Origin: Micromonospora sp. CCTCC AA 2012012 | Lineage (GTDB): Bacteria > Actinomycetota > Actinomycetes > Mycobacteriales > Micromonosporaceae | Direction of reading: 5' to 3' | DNA: 64,000 nt | Assembly: GCF_040499845.1 (NCBI RefSeq) | Contig: NZ_CP159342.1 | Span: 3,286,001 to 3,350,000, forward strand | Shown: positions 26,592-34,965 of the stretch, piece by piece | Position numbering within the stretch: the stretch's first letter is position 1 | Layout: each line of letters begins with the position of its first letter | Notes under the pieces: generated by a model | What the model saw: the letters and a program-made list of their open reading frames with translations, nothing else | Told to the model about the DNA's origin: nothing | The model's database searches: none | Made by a program: the position numbers and the translations under genes

Positions 26592-27529
26592 TGACCCACC
26601 TCGACACCCTCGACGCGCACCTGTCCGGGCTGGCTGCGGCGCTGCTGCCGTACCGGCGGGAGGCCGAGCGGCTGGCCGACTGGGGCACCGAGCTGGCCTG
26701 GACCCTGGCCCGGGGCGGTCGGCTGCTGGTGGCCGGCAACGGCGGCAGCGCCGCCGAAGCCCAACACCTCACCGCCGAACTCGTCGGGAAACTCCGCGAC
26801 GACCGCGAACCCCTGTCCGCCATCGCCCTGCACGCCGAAACCTCCGCCATGACCGCCATCGGCAACGACTACGGCTACGACGAGGTCTTCGCCCGCCAGG
26901 TCCGCGCCCACGGCCGACCCCACGACATCCTCCTGCTCCTGTCCACCAGCGGCACCAGCACCAACCTCCTCACCGCCGCCCAGGCCGGACACGACACCGG
27001 ACTGCGCTGCTGGGCATTCACCGGCCCCACCCCCAACCCCCTCGCCGACGCCTGCCACGACGTGCTGGCCGTGCCGTCGCCGGACAGTCAGGTGGTGCAG
27101 GAGCTGCACCTGGTCTCCAGCCACCTGCTCTGCGAGTACGTCGACCAGGCCCTGCCGCTGGTCCGGCAGCTCCCGACGGTGTCCGCCCCGGCACCCCGGA
27201 CACCGGCCTTCGCCCCGTGGGGCGGGCGCACCGGCGCGGAGCGCGGCGGGCGGGACGGCCGGGTCCTGGCCGGCGTCGGCCTGCCCACCCACGGCCTCAA
27301 CGGCCACGGCACGAACGGCCACGGCGCGAACGGGCACGGCGCGAACGGGCACGGCGCGAAGCGGCACGGATCCGCCGAGCACGGGATCGACGGACACCGG
27401 ATCGACGGGCACGGGATCGGCGGGCAGAGCGCCGACGGGCACCTGTCGAACGGCCACGCCCGCAACGGGCACGACGGATCCGGCCGCAACGGGCACGGGT
27501 CCACCGGCACCGGGTGGGTGGAGTCGTGA
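26591..27529 (+). CDS. gmhA: Sedoheptulose 7-phosphate isomerase (GmhA-like SIS protein) with His-rich tail
   Basis: A 312-residue protein. Residues 1-195 are a single SIS domain close to GmhA, with AGNGGSAAEAQHLTAELVGK, GNDYGYDEVFARQV, LLLSTSGTSTN and QVVQELHLVSSHLLCEYVD. GmhA turns sedoheptulose 7-phosphate into D-glycero-D-manno-heptose 7-phosphate, the first ADP-heptose step. Residues about 197-312 are an unusual tail rich in Asn-Gly-His-Gly repeats, with about 20 histidines, encoded partly by 15-bp DNA repeats. The tail is absent from typical GmhA proteins of about 195 residues. The ATG shares one base with the previous stop, and the stop overlaps the next GTG. Confidence 0.87.
   Translation: MTHLDTLDAHLSGLAAALLPYRREAERLADWGTELAWTLARGGRLLVAGNGGSAAEAQHLTAELVGKLRDDREPLSAIALHAETSAMTAIGNDYGYDEVFARQVRAHGRPHDILLLLSTSGTSTNLLTAAQAGHDTGLRCWAFTGPTPNPLADACHDVLAVPSPDSQVVQELHLVSSHLLCEYVDQALPLVRQLPTVSAPAPRTPAFAPWGGRTGAERGGRDGRVLAGVGLPTHGLNGHGTNGHGANGHGANGHGAKRHGSAEHGIDGHRIDGHGIGGQSADGHLSNGHARNGHDGSGRNGHGSTGTGWVES
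27301..27360 (+). repeat. 15-bp tandem repeat inside the gmhA-like gene, four copies
   Basis: Four units CGGSCACGGCRCGAA at 27301-27315, 27316-27330, 27331-27345 and 27346-27360 encode the Asn-Gly-His-Gly-Thr/Ala tail. More degenerate copies continue to about 27510. Confidence 0.9.
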
Positions 27530-28929
27530 GCGGGCCGCTCGTCGTCGTCGGCGACGCGCTGCTCGACCGGGACGTGGCCGGCGCGGTCAGCCGGGTCTGC
27601 CCGGACGCCCCCGTGCCGGTGCTGGACGAGCGTTCCGCCACCGACCGGCCCGGCGGCGCCGGCCTGGCCGCCCTGCTCGCGGCGGCCCAGGACACCGAGG
27701 TCGCCCTGGTCACCGCGCTCGCCGACGACGCCGGCGGCGCGCGGCTGGCCGAACTCCTCGCCGACGCCGGAGTCGAGGTGTACCCGATGCACCTGCCCGG
27801 TGCGACCGCCGAGAAGATCCGGCTCCGGTCCGGCGGGCAGACCCTGCTCCGGCTGGACCGGGGCGGCGACCCGCAGTCGCCGGGTGAGCCCTCCGCCGCG
27901 ACGCTGGAGCTGCTCTCCCGTGCCCGGGCCATCCTGGTCAGCGACTACGGTCGCGGACTGGTCCGGCAGCCCACGCTGCGGGCGGCGCTCGCCGAGGCGT
28001 CCGCCCCGGTGGTGTGGGACCCGCACCCGCGCGGCCCCGCCGCCGTGACCGGCGTCCGGCTGACCACCCCCAACCTCGCCGAACTGCGGCAGCTGACCGG
28101 CGACGCCGGGGCCGGTTCCGCGCTCTCCACCGCCACCCGCGCCGGGCACGAGCTGCGGACCCGCTGGCGGGTCGGGGCGGTCGCGGTGACGATGGGCCCG
28201 GACGGCGCGGTGCTCTGCCACTCCGGCAGCACCCCGCTGGTCGTCCCACCACCGTCCACCGTGGACCGGGTCGAGGACACCTGCGGGGCGGGTGACCGGT
28301 TCGCCGCGACCGCCGCGCTGGCCCTCGGCGACGGGGCGCCGGTCGCCGAGGCGGTCGGCGCGGCCGTCGCCGCCGCGTCCGCGTACGTGGCGGCGGGCGG
28401 GGCCGCCGGGCTGCACCGGGAGCGGGGGCGACGCCCCGTCCTGGCGGCGGCCCGCAGCGCCGAGGAGCTGGTGGCGAAGGTACGCGCCGACGGCGGCACC
28501 GTGGTCGCCACCGGCGGCTGCTTCGACATCCTGCACGCCGGGCACGTCGCCACCCTCCAGGCGGCCCGCCGACTCGGCGACTGCCTGGTGGTCTGCCTCA
28601 ACTCCGACCGCAGCGTCCGGGGCCTGAAGGGTCCCGAGCGCCCGGTCAACCCGGAGAGCGACCGGGCCCAGCTGCTGGCCGCGCTGGACTGCGTGGACGG
28701 CGTCGTCGTCTTCGACGAGGCCACCCCGCACCAGGTGCTGGCCCGGCTGCGCCCCGACATCTGGGTCAAGGGCGGCGACTACGGCGAGGCCGAGCTGCCC
28801 GAGGCCGAACTGGTCCACCGGTGGGGCGGGAAGGTCGTCACCGTCCCCTACCTGGCCGGCCGGTCCACCACCGGCACCATCTCCGCCGCGCGCCAGCGCG
28901 GCCTCCACCTCGTCAAGGGAGCGGTATGA
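27526..28929 (+). CDS. hldE: Bifunctional heptose 7-phosphate kinase / heptose 1-phosphate adenylyltransferase (HldE-like)
   Basis: A 467-residue protein with both HldE halves. The N-terminal PfkB kinase (about 1-310) has VVGDALLDRDVAG, ILVSDYGRGLV and the catalytic DTCGAGDRFAAT. The C-terminal cytidylyltransferase-fold domain (about 325-467) has ATGGCFDILHAGHVATLQAA with the HxGH motif, and AGRSTTGTI. It phosphorylates heptose 7-phosphate at C1 and, after GmhB action, attaches AMP to give ADP-heptose. Both substrate-side partners are in the same operon. The GTG overlaps the gmhA-like stop by four bases. Full length relative to Gram-negative HldE. Confidence 0.9.
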   Translation: MSGPLVVVGDALLDRDVAGAVSRVCPDAPVPVLDERSATDRPGGAGLAALLAAAQDTEVALVTALADDAGGARLAELLADAGVEVYPMHLPGATAEKIRLRSGGQTLLRLDRGGDPQSPGEPSAATLELLSRARAILVSDYGRGLVRQPTLRAALAEASAPVVWDPHPRGPAAVTGVRLTTPNLAELRQLTGDAGAGSALSTATRAGHELRTRWRVGAVAVTMGPDGAVLCHSGSTPLVVPPPSTVDRVEDTCGAGDRFAATAALALGDGAPVAEAVGAAVAAASAYVAAGGAAGLHRERGRRPVLAAARSAEELVAKVRADGGTVVATGGCFDILHAGHVATLQAARRLGDCLVVCLNSDRSVRGLKGPERPVNPESDRAQLLAALDCVDGVVVFDEATPHQVLARLRPDIWVKGGDYGEAELPEAELVHRWGGKVVTVPYLAGRSTTGTISAARQRGLHLVKGAV

Positions 28930-29009
28930 GCGAGCGCCAGCGAGCGAATCATCGACACAGCGCAATGGTGCCTCAGGACGGCACGGAGCGAAGCGGAGTG
29001 CCGGCATGA
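28926..29009 (+). CDS. 27-residue linking ORF, doubtful
   Basis: ATG at 28926 overlaps the hldE stop (ATGA), and its own stop at 29007-29009 overlaps the ATG of the next gene in the same way. The predicted peptide begins MSERQRANHRHS and resembles nothing I know. The DNA carries CGGCAC (28979-28984) facing GTGCCG (28998-29003) and a GAGCG-rich stretch that looks like a mobile intergenic repeat. It may serve only to couple translation across an inserted repeat, or may not be translated. Confidence 0.3.
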   Translation: MSERQRANHRHSAMVPQDGTERSGVPA

Positions 29010-29701
29010 GCAGGGATTTGAGTGGGGCGGCGGTTCTCGTCACGGGCGGGTCGAGCGGGCTCGGCGCGGCGGTCGTCGCCGCGGTGGCGAAGGCCGGCGG
29101 ACGGCCGTACGTGCTGGACCGGCAGGCGCCGGCCGACGGGGTGCCGTGGGTCGAGTGCGACCTGGCCGACGCGCGGGCCGCCGAGGCGGCCACCCGGCAG
29201 CTCGCCGAGCAGGCCGGTGACCTGGCCGGCGTGGTGACGGCCGCCGGGATGGACGTGCCCGGCCGGCTCGTCGACGTCCCGGGCGAGACCTGGGACCGGA
29301 TCGTGGCGATCAACCTGCTCGGCACCGCCGCGGTGGTCCGGGCCGCCCTGCCGCACCTGGAGCGCGCGCACGGCACGGTGGTGACCGTGGCGTCGACGCT
29401 GGGCGTCAAGGCGGTCAGCGACGCCACCGCGTACTGCGCGGCGAAGTTCGGGGTGGTCGGCTTCACCCGGGCGCTCGCCGCCGAAGTCGCCGGGAAGGTC
29501 GGGGTGACGCTGCTGATCCCGGGCGGGATGCGGACGGCGTTCTTCGACGACCGGGACGAGCAGTACAAGCCCGGCCCGGACGCCATCCTGAACGACCCGG
29601 CCGACACCGCCGAGGCGGTCATGTTCGCCCTGTCCCAGCCGCCCGGCTGCGCGGTACGCGAACTCGTGGTCTGCGCCGAGCAGGAGTCGTCGTACCCGTG
29701 A
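29006..29701 (+). CDS. Classical short-chain dehydrogenase/reductase
   Basis: A 231-residue SDR. It has VLVTGGSSGLGAAVV (cofactor Gly motif), the NAG-like TAAGMDVPG, an active-site Ser in VTVASTLG and YCAAKFG, the YxxxK pair. It is short and of the classical type, so it is not HldD, the extended-SDR epimerase that converts D,D- to L,D-heptose. It could oxidise or epimerise a sugar or polyol intermediate of the operon's glycan. It ends with a GTGA overlap to the last glycosyltransferase. No ribosome binding site of quality is seen before the ATG, so coupled translation from the upstream short frame is plausible. Confidence 0.85.
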   Translation: MSRDLSGAAVLVTGGSSGLGAAVVAAVAKAGGRPYVLDRQAPADGVPWVECDLADARAAEAATRQLAEQAGDLAGVVTAAGMDVPGRLVDVPGETWDRIVAINLLGTAAVVRAALPHLERAHGTVVTVASTLGVKAVSDATAYCAAKFGVVGFTRALAAEVAGKVGVTLLIPGGMRTAFFDDRDEQYKPGPDAILNDPADTAEAVMFALSQPPGCAVRELVVCAEQESSYP

Positions 29702-30675
29702 TCCTGGTCCTTCGGGCGCTCGGCGTCGGCGACCTCGCGACCGGGGTGCCGGCGCTGCGCGCGTTACGCGCCGCGTACCCCGGTGCGGAGCTGGCGCTGG
29801 TCGCGCCGCGCTGGTCGACGCCGCTGGTCGAGCTGACCGGCGCGGTGGACCGGCTGGTCGAGGCGGACGGGCTGGGCCACCTGGCGTGGCCCGGCCCGCC
29901 GCCGGACCTGGCGGTCAACCTGCACGGCCGGGGCCCGCAGTCGCACCGGATGCTGGCCGCCGCCCGGCCGCACCGGCTGCTCGCCTTCGCCAACGCCGAG
30001 GCCGGGCACCGGGACGGCCCACGGTGGCGGGCCGAGGAGCACGAGGTCGACCGCTGGTGCCGGCTGCTGGCCTGGTACGGCATTCCCGCCGACCGCACCG
30101 ACCTGGCGCTGCGCCGCCCGACGCCCGGACCGCTGCCGACCGGGGTGAGCATCGTGCACCCGGGCGCCAAGGCGACCCAGCGGCGGTGGCCGCCGGACCG
30201 GTTCGCGGCGGTGGCCCGGGAGCTGACCGACCGGGGTCACCGGGTGGTGGTCACCGGCACCCCCGGCGAGCGGGGCATCGCCGAGGCGGTGGCGCGGGCG
30301 GCCGGGCTGCCCGCCGACGCGGTGCTGGCCGGGTCGACCGACGTCGGGGAGCTGGCCGCGCTGGTGGCGCACGCCCGGCTGGTGGTCAGCGGCGACACCG
30401 GGATCGGGCACCTGGCGACCGGCTACGGCACCCCGTCGGTGCTGCTCTTCGGTCCGGTGCCGCCGGCACAGTGGGGGCCGCCGCCGGACCGGCCGTGGCA
30501 CGAGGCGCTCTGGGTGGGGCCGCGGCTCCCGGCCGACGACGGTGGCCTGCATCCGGCGCTGGCCGAGCTGGACGTGCCGACGGTGCTGGCCGCCGTGGAC
30601 CGGGTGCTGGGAGCGGCGGCCGGGCGAGGCGTTCCGGTCCCCCGGCGACGGACCCCCGTGGCTACCGGCCAGTAG
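29698..30675 (+). CDS. GT9 heptosyltransferase-family glycosyltransferase
   Basis: A 325-residue GT-B protein of family GT9. It has the N-terminal LVLRALGVGDLATGVPALRA, VNLHGRGPQSHRM, the central VHPGAKATQRRWPPDRF and the donor-site SGDTGIGHLATGYGTPSVLLFGP, which is the ADP-heptose-binding signature of WaaC/WaaF-like enzymes. It is the second GT9 domain in the operon, after the GmhB fusion, suggesting at least two heptose (or related) transfers. The GTG overlaps the SDR stop by four bases. The next gene has its own leaderless promoter, so this is probably the operon's last gene. Confidence 0.88.
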   Translation: MILVLRALGVGDLATGVPALRALRAAYPGAELALVAPRWSTPLVELTGAVDRLVEADGLGHLAWPGPPPDLAVNLHGRGPQSHRMLAAARPHRLLAFANAEAGHRDGPRWRAEEHEVDRWCRLLAWYGIPADRTDLALRRPTPGPLPTGVSIVHPGAKATQRRWPPDRFAAVARELTDRGHRVVVTGTPGERGIAEAVARAAGLPADAVLAGSTDVGELAALVAHARLVVSGDTGIGHLATGYGTPSVLLFGPVPPAQWGPPPDRPWHEALWVGPRLPADDGGLHPALAELDVPTVLAAVDRVLGAAAGRGVPVPRRRTPVATGQ

Positions 30676-30685
30676 GGTACGGCCG

Positions 30686-30691
30686 TAGGCT
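30686..30691 (+). promoter_or_regulatory. -10 box (TAGGCT) of a leaderless transcript
   Basis: TAGGCT lies six bases before the GTG at 30698. It marks an independent transcript after the glycan operon. Confidence 0.6.
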
Positions 30692-30697
30692 GGGCCG

Positions 30698-31561
30698 GTG
30701 AGCGGGGAGCCGGAGTACACGCAGGAGTTCATCGACGTCGACGGCGCCCGGATCGGGGTGCAGACGTACCCGGACCCGGACGGCGTGCCGGACGCGCCGG
30801 TGGTGGTGATCTGGCCCGCGATGGGCGTCCGGGCCCGCTACTACCGCCCCTTCGCCGCCGCCCTGCGCGCCGCCGGCCTCGGCGTCGTCGTGGCCGACCT
30901 GCGCGGCACCGGCGAGAGCACCCCCGCCCCCAGCCGCTCCTGCCGGTACGGCTACGCCGAGCTGGCCGGCGACGTCGAGGCGGTGCTGGCCGCCCTCAAG
31001 CCCCGGTTGGACGGCCGCACCCGACTGCTGCTCGGGCACTCCCTCGGCGGGCAGGTGGCGGTGCTGCACCAGGCCCTCCACGACGCCGACGCCGTCGACG
31101 GGCTCGCCCTGGTCGCGGTCGGGGTGCCGTGGTGGCGCGGTTACCCGGGCCTGCGCGGGTGGGGGGTGCTGCCGTACACCCAGGGGATCGCGGCCACCGC
31201 CCGGCTGCTCGGCGTCTGGCCGGGGTGGGGGTTCGGTGGGCGGCAGGCGCGCGGGGTGATCCGGGACTGGGCGTACACCGCCCGGACGGGCCGCTTCCCC
31301 CGGCTCGACGGGGTGGACGCCGAGGCCGCCCTGCGCACGGTCCGTACGCCGGTGCTGGCGGTCAGCGTGGACGACGACCAGTACACCCCGCACCCCACCC
31401 TGGACCACCTCTGCGGCAAGCTGACCGCCGCCCCGGTGACCCGGCACCGCTACACGGTGGCGGAGGCCGGTGCCCCGCTGGACCACTTCACCTGGGTCCG
31501 TGCGGCGACGCCGCTGGCCGCCCGGGTGGCCGACTTCGCCGCCGGCCTGCCCCGCCGCTGA
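30698..31561 (+). CDS. Alpha/beta hydrolase
   Basis: A 287-residue cytoplasmic hydrolase. It has VVIWPAMGVRARYY (oxyanion region), DLRGTGES, the nucleophile elbow LLGHSLGGQVAV and VSVDDDQYTP with a candidate acid Asp. The expected catalytic His lies near GAPLDHFTWVR. The overall pattern resembles serine aminopeptidase S33-like proteins often annotated as predicted alpha/beta hydrolases. The start is a GTG with a -10 box six bases upstream. Convergent with the PP2C gene, 29 bp apart. Substrate unknown. Confidence 0.85.
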   Translation: MSGEPEYTQEFIDVDGARIGVQTYPDPDGVPDAPVVVIWPAMGVRARYYRPFAAALRAAGLGVVVADLRGTGESTPAPSRSCRYGYAELAGDVEAVLAALKPRLDGRTRLLLGHSLGGQVAVLHQALHDADAVDGLALVAVGVPWWRGYPGLRGWGVLPYTQGIAATARLLGVWPGWGFGGRQARGVIRDWAYTARTGRFPRLDGVDAEAALRTVRTPVLAVSVDDDQYTPHPTLDHLCGKLTAAPVTRHRYTVAEAGAPLDHFTWVRAATPLAARVADFAAGLPRR

Positions 31562-31590
31562 CCGCACCCGCGCGGAAACCGGGCCGCCGG

Positions 31591-33390
31591 TCAGCCGGCG
31601 ACCCGCACCACGAGCAGGGCGATGTCGTCGCTCGGCACGTCGACCAGCTCGGCCAGCAGGGCGTCGCAGAACTCCTCCACCGGCACCCCGGCCAGCCGGC
31701 CGGCGGCGCTGCGCAGCCGCTCCAGCCCCTGGTCCAGCGGGTCCTCCCGCCGCTCGACCAGGCCGTCGGTGTAGAACACCAGGGTCGAGCCGGGGTCGAG
31801 GGGAAGCTCGTGGTTGCGCCGCGGCCGGACCGGCCGCACCCCCAGCAGCGGATGCGGGTCGGTGGCGAGCAGCCGGGCCGTGCCGTCCGGGGTGACCAGC
31901 ACCGGCGGCGGATGACCGGCGTTGCACCAGCGCAGCCTGGCCCGCCCCGGGTCACCGGAGGGCGGCCCGCCGGGCTGACCGGGCGTCCAGACGTGGGCCA
32001 CCACCGCCGAGGCCAGGGTCGACACCCGCAGGCCGGTCAGCACCCGTTCCAGGCCGGCCAGGATCTCCGCCGGGGACGCCGCCAGGACGTACGCGAGACC
32101 GCGCAGTGTGCTGCGGATCTCCGCCATCTCGGCGAGGGCCCGCCGGTCGTGCCCGGTCACGTCGCCGATCACCAGGGTGGTGGCGCCGTCGGCGGCCGGG
32201 AAGGCGTCGTACCAGTCACCGCCGACCTGCTCGTGCTCGGCGGCCGGGTGATAGCGCACCGCGACGGAGAGTCCGTGCCTCTGCACCGGCTCGGTGAGCA
32301 GGCTGCGTTGCAGCGTCTCGGAGGTCTGCCGCTGGGCCTGGTGGATCCGGATCCGGTCCAGGGTCTGCGCGCACTGGGCCGCGAATGCCGCCAGCAGGTC
32401 GACCTCGTGTCGGGGGAAGGGTTGGGGCGCGCGCCAGCCCACGGTGAGCGAGCCGAGCAGCCGGTCACCGACCCGCAGGGGCAGCGCCGCCCAGCGGGAC
32501 AGGCCGGTGTCCGCCAGCACGTCGGCCATCGCGTCGGCCCAGGCGAGCGAGGTGTCCCGGTCGGGCAGCAGGACGGTCTCGTCGCGCAGCGCGGCGACGG
32601 AGGCGGGGAGCGGACCGCGCAGCGGCAGGTCCGCGTACCGCTGCCGGTCCAGGCCGGCGAGGCTGTCGGTGAGGGTGAGGTGCAGGTCGTCGTCGCCGTG
32701 CCGGACCGCGACCGCTCCCCCGTCCGCGCCCAGCGCGGCCAGTCCCCGGTCGATCACCACCTCGGTCAGTTCGGCCACGGTCTCGCAGCCGGCGAGCTGA
32801 CCGGCGAGGTCGGCCAGCGTGGTCAGCTGGCGGGTGGCCAGTGCCTCCGCCGCGAGCGCGCTCCGCAGCTCCTGCGCCCGCGCGAACAGGTCGACCTCGA
32901 CGCTCTCCACCCGGTGCCGGAGCTCCTCGTCCCGGGCCCGCTCGGCCTCGACGCGTGCCCGCTCCTCGACGACCTCGGTGACCTCGGCGGTGCGGTGCAG
33001 CAGGAGCGCCGTCCGGCCGCGCTCGTCGAGGACGGGGACGTTCACCACGCTCCACCAGCGGGCGACGAAGCCGCCGTCGGGGTCGGGGAGGTCGTAGCGC
33101 TGCAGGGGCATGGCGTCGGGACGACCGGTGTCGCGGGCCCGGATCAGCGAGGCGCGCAGGTTGGTCTCCCCGGTCGGGTCGGGCGCGTCGGCGGGGACCG
33201 GGAAGAGTGCGAAGATGTCCCGACCGACGAGTTCCTCCCGAATACGACCGGTCGCCGCCAGGAGGGCGTCGTTGACGTCGACCACGACCAGGTCGGGCGT
33301 GAGGACGGCGTACGGGGTCGGGGTGGCGCGGAAGAGCCGGACGTAGTCCGTCGGCGGTTCCGCCCCGGCTGCACCGTGCGTACCGCTCAT
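31591..33390 (-). CDS. PAS-GAF-PP2C (SpoIIE/RsbU-type) serine/threonine phosphatase
   Basis: A 599-residue sensor phosphatase. Residues about 15-140 form a PAS domain (TPYAVLTPDLVVVDVNDALL). A short coiled coil (about 145-195) links it to a GAF domain (about 200-350). The C-terminal PP2C domain has VGGDWYDAFPAADG, VIGDVTGHDRRA, WCNAGHPPP, VFYTDGLVERR and SDDIALLVVRV, with the metal-binding Asp residues in place. Such proteins dephosphorylate STAS anti-anti-sigma factors in partner-switching pathways. The ATG at 33390 is preceded by GGGAGAG; a GTG six codons upstream is an alternative. No cognate sigma factor is adjacent. Confidence 0.92.
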   Translation of the reverse strand: MSGTHGAAGAEPPTDYVRLFRATPTPYAVLTPDLVVVDVNDALLAATGRIREELVGRDIFALFPVPADAPDPTGETNLRASLIRARDTGRPDAMPLQRYDLPDPDGGFVARWWSVVNVPVLDERGRTALLLHRTAEVTEVVEERARVEAERARDEELRHRVESVEVDLFARAQELRSALAAEALATRQLTTLADLAGQLAGCETVAELTEVVIDRGLAALGADGGAVAVRHGDDDLHLTLTDSLAGLDRQRYADLPLRGPLPASVAALRDETVLLPDRDTSLAWADAMADVLADTGLSRWAALPLRVGDRLLGSLTVGWRAPQPFPRHEVDLLAAFAAQCAQTLDRIRIHQAQRQTSETLQRSLLTEPVQRHGLSVAVRYHPAAEHEQVGGDWYDAFPAADGATTLVIGDVTGHDRRALAEMAEIRSTLRGLAYVLAASPAEILAGLERVLTGLRVSTLASAVVAHVWTPGQPGGPPSGDPGRARLRWCNAGHPPPVLVTPDGTARLLATDPHPLLGVRPVRPRRNHELPLDPGSTLVFYTDGLVERREDPLDQGLERLRSAAGRLAGVPVEEFCDALLAELVDVPSDDIALLVVRVAG

Positions 33391-33526
33391 CGCTCTCCCG
33401 TCGCTCACCCGTGCGATCCTTCCCCATCCCCGTTCCGGCGAATCCCACGCCACCGGGAGCAGGGGGCGTAGCGGCGCCGATGGCGGGTAAGCGGCACCGC
33501 CCGAACACGGTGGAGGGGGATCACAG

Positions 33527-34156
33527 ATGTCCGAACGGCACACCGCACTGCGCTCGATGCACGACCTGGGCCTGGCGGCCTGGTTCGGTGGCTCGCTGAT
33601 GGGAGCGCTCGGCGTCAACGGCGCGGCGGCACGGATCAACGACTCGACGCAGCGGCTCCCGGTCGCCTCGGCCGGCTGGGCCCGGTGGACCCCGGTCAAC
33701 GCGGCGGCCATCGGGGCCCACCTCGCCGGCGCGGTGGGCGAACTGGTGACCGAGAGTCCCCGGGTCGCCTCACAGGCGGGCGTGGCGAAGATGAGCGCGG
33801 TGAAGACCGCGCTGACCGTCGGCGCGCTCGCGGTGACCGGGTACAGCCGGTTGCTCGGCATGCGGTTGCAGAAGGCGGGCAACCCGCCCGTCGAGGGCAC
33901 CACCGAGCCCAGCTACCAGACGCCGGCGAACGTGGCGGCCAGCCAGCGGCAGATGAAGCTGCTCCAGTGGGCGATCCCGGCGATGACGGGTGCGCTGGTG
34001 GTGGTGACGGCGTACATGAGCGAGCAGCAGAAGCCGTCCCAGGTGTTCCGCGGCATGCTCGGCCGGGCCGGTGGCCTGATCACCGCGCCGAAGACGATCG
34101 GCAAGGTGGCCGCGATGGGCGCCGCCAAGCGGCACATGGCGATGTCGCACAACTGA
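33527..34156 (+). CDS. Membrane protein of unknown function
   Basis: A 209-residue protein with about three hydrophobic stretches: LGLAAWFGGSLMGALGV near the N terminus, LTVGALAVTGYSRLLG in the middle and AIPAMTGALVVVTAYM toward the C terminus. The final 40 residues are basic. Conserved proteins of this size are common in actinobacteria, but I know of no assigned function. The start ATG follows GGAGGGGGATCACAG, a strong ribosome binding site. It is divergent from the PP2C phosphatase gene across about 135 bp, which would hold both promoters. Confidence 0.75.
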   Translation: MSERHTALRSMHDLGLAAWFGGSLMGALGVNGAAARINDSTQRLPVASAGWARWTPVNAAAIGAHLAGAVGELVTESPRVASQAGVAKMSAVKTALTVGALAVTGYSRLLGMRLQKAGNPPVEGTTEPSYQTPANVAASQRQMKLLQWAIPAMTGALVVVTAYMSEQQKPSQVFRGMLGRAGGLITAPKTIGKVAAMGAAKRHMAMSHN

Positions 34157-34335
34157 CCGCGCCGACGCGCTGGGCGGCCGGGATCCCACGACGAGGTGGG
34201 GTCCCGGCCGCGCGGCGCCCGGCCGCCCGCCGACCGGTCCCGGTGCGCCCGGGACCGTCCGGCGGGCGCCGGCATGACGGCGGCGGTCCCGGGCAATCAG
34301 CGCCGGCACCGCAGGAGCGACCAGCGAGGTGGGCG

Positions 34336-34731
34336 ATGAGCAGGAAGAACAGGCCGGGCAGGGAGGGCGACGGGCGCGGGCCGGAGGCGGCCGCCCCGTG
34401 GGGCACCACCGACGGGTTCGACGCCGATCCGCCGTGGGGCGCCGGGGAGGACTCGCCGATGGACGCCGGTAGCGAGGAGACCGCCGTGTCGGACGGCCGA
34501 CGCGTGGACCGACGGGCCGGCGCGGCCGGCACCGGGGGCCCGGCGGCCGGGCGGCACGGGTTGGGGTCGGTCGAGCCGACCCGGACCACCGAGGCCGGGC
34601 CGGGGGCGCCACCCGACCCGGCACCGGCGCGGCGGACGTTCCCGGACGACAGCGCCGGGGGCGACCTGCCGGACAACGCGCTGGAGGAGGCGACCGGGAT
34701 GCACCCGGAGGGAGTGAGCCGGCGCGGCTGA
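34336..34731 (+). CDS. Small acidic, probably disordered hypothetical protein
   Basis: A 131-residue protein, Gly/Pro/Ala/Asp-rich, with no hydrophobic core and no recognised domain. It starts MSRKNRPGREGDGRG and ends EEATGMHPEGVSRRG, a tail style frequent in small actinobacterial proteins of unknown role. GAGGTGGGCG before the ATG is a plausible ribosome binding site. A strong terminator hairpin follows. The 180-bp gap before it has no other gene. Coding is supported by codon bias and signals rather than by homology. Confidence 0.5.
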   Translation: MSRKNRPGREGDGRGPEAAAPWGTTDGFDADPPWGAGEDSPMDAGSEETAVSDGRRVDRRAGAAGTGGPAAGRHGLGSVEPTRTTEAGPGAPPDPAPARRTFPDDSAGGDLPDNALEEATGMHPEGVSRRG

Positions 34732-34762
34732 GCGGCCGACCGACCGGTAACCCCTGAACCGC

Positions 34763-34794
34763 CGACGGCGGCCCGGATCACCGGGCCGCCGTCG
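34763..34794. terminator. Strong hairpin terminator
   Basis: CGACGGCGGCCCGG (34763-34776) and CCGGGCCGCCGTCG (34781-34794) make a perfect 14-bp stem with a 4-nt loop, 31 bp after the stop codon. Confidence 0.85.
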
Positions 34795-34965
34795 CATGCT
34801 GTCGGGGGCTTTCCGCGTACGCCTGACGGGCTGCGGAAACCCGACCAAAAGCATTGATAATCGTCTATTAACCCCGTACGGGCAAGCCCGGGAGATCAAA
34901 TTTCCGCCGGGTGCCGAATGCGGCTCCGGCAATGTTACCAGCGAGTAGACGACGTGTTACGAAGT

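Noticed and set aside
27301..27510. Short regular repeats that could suggest a CRISPR array
   Set aside because: Units are 15 bp without spacers, in frame, and encode the NGHG tail of the gmhA-like gene; no cas genes are present.
29006..29701. HldD (ADP-heptose 6-epimerase) identity for the SDR
   Set aside because: At 231 residues it is a classical SDR; HldD is an extended SDR of about 310 residues with a different sequence around the active site.
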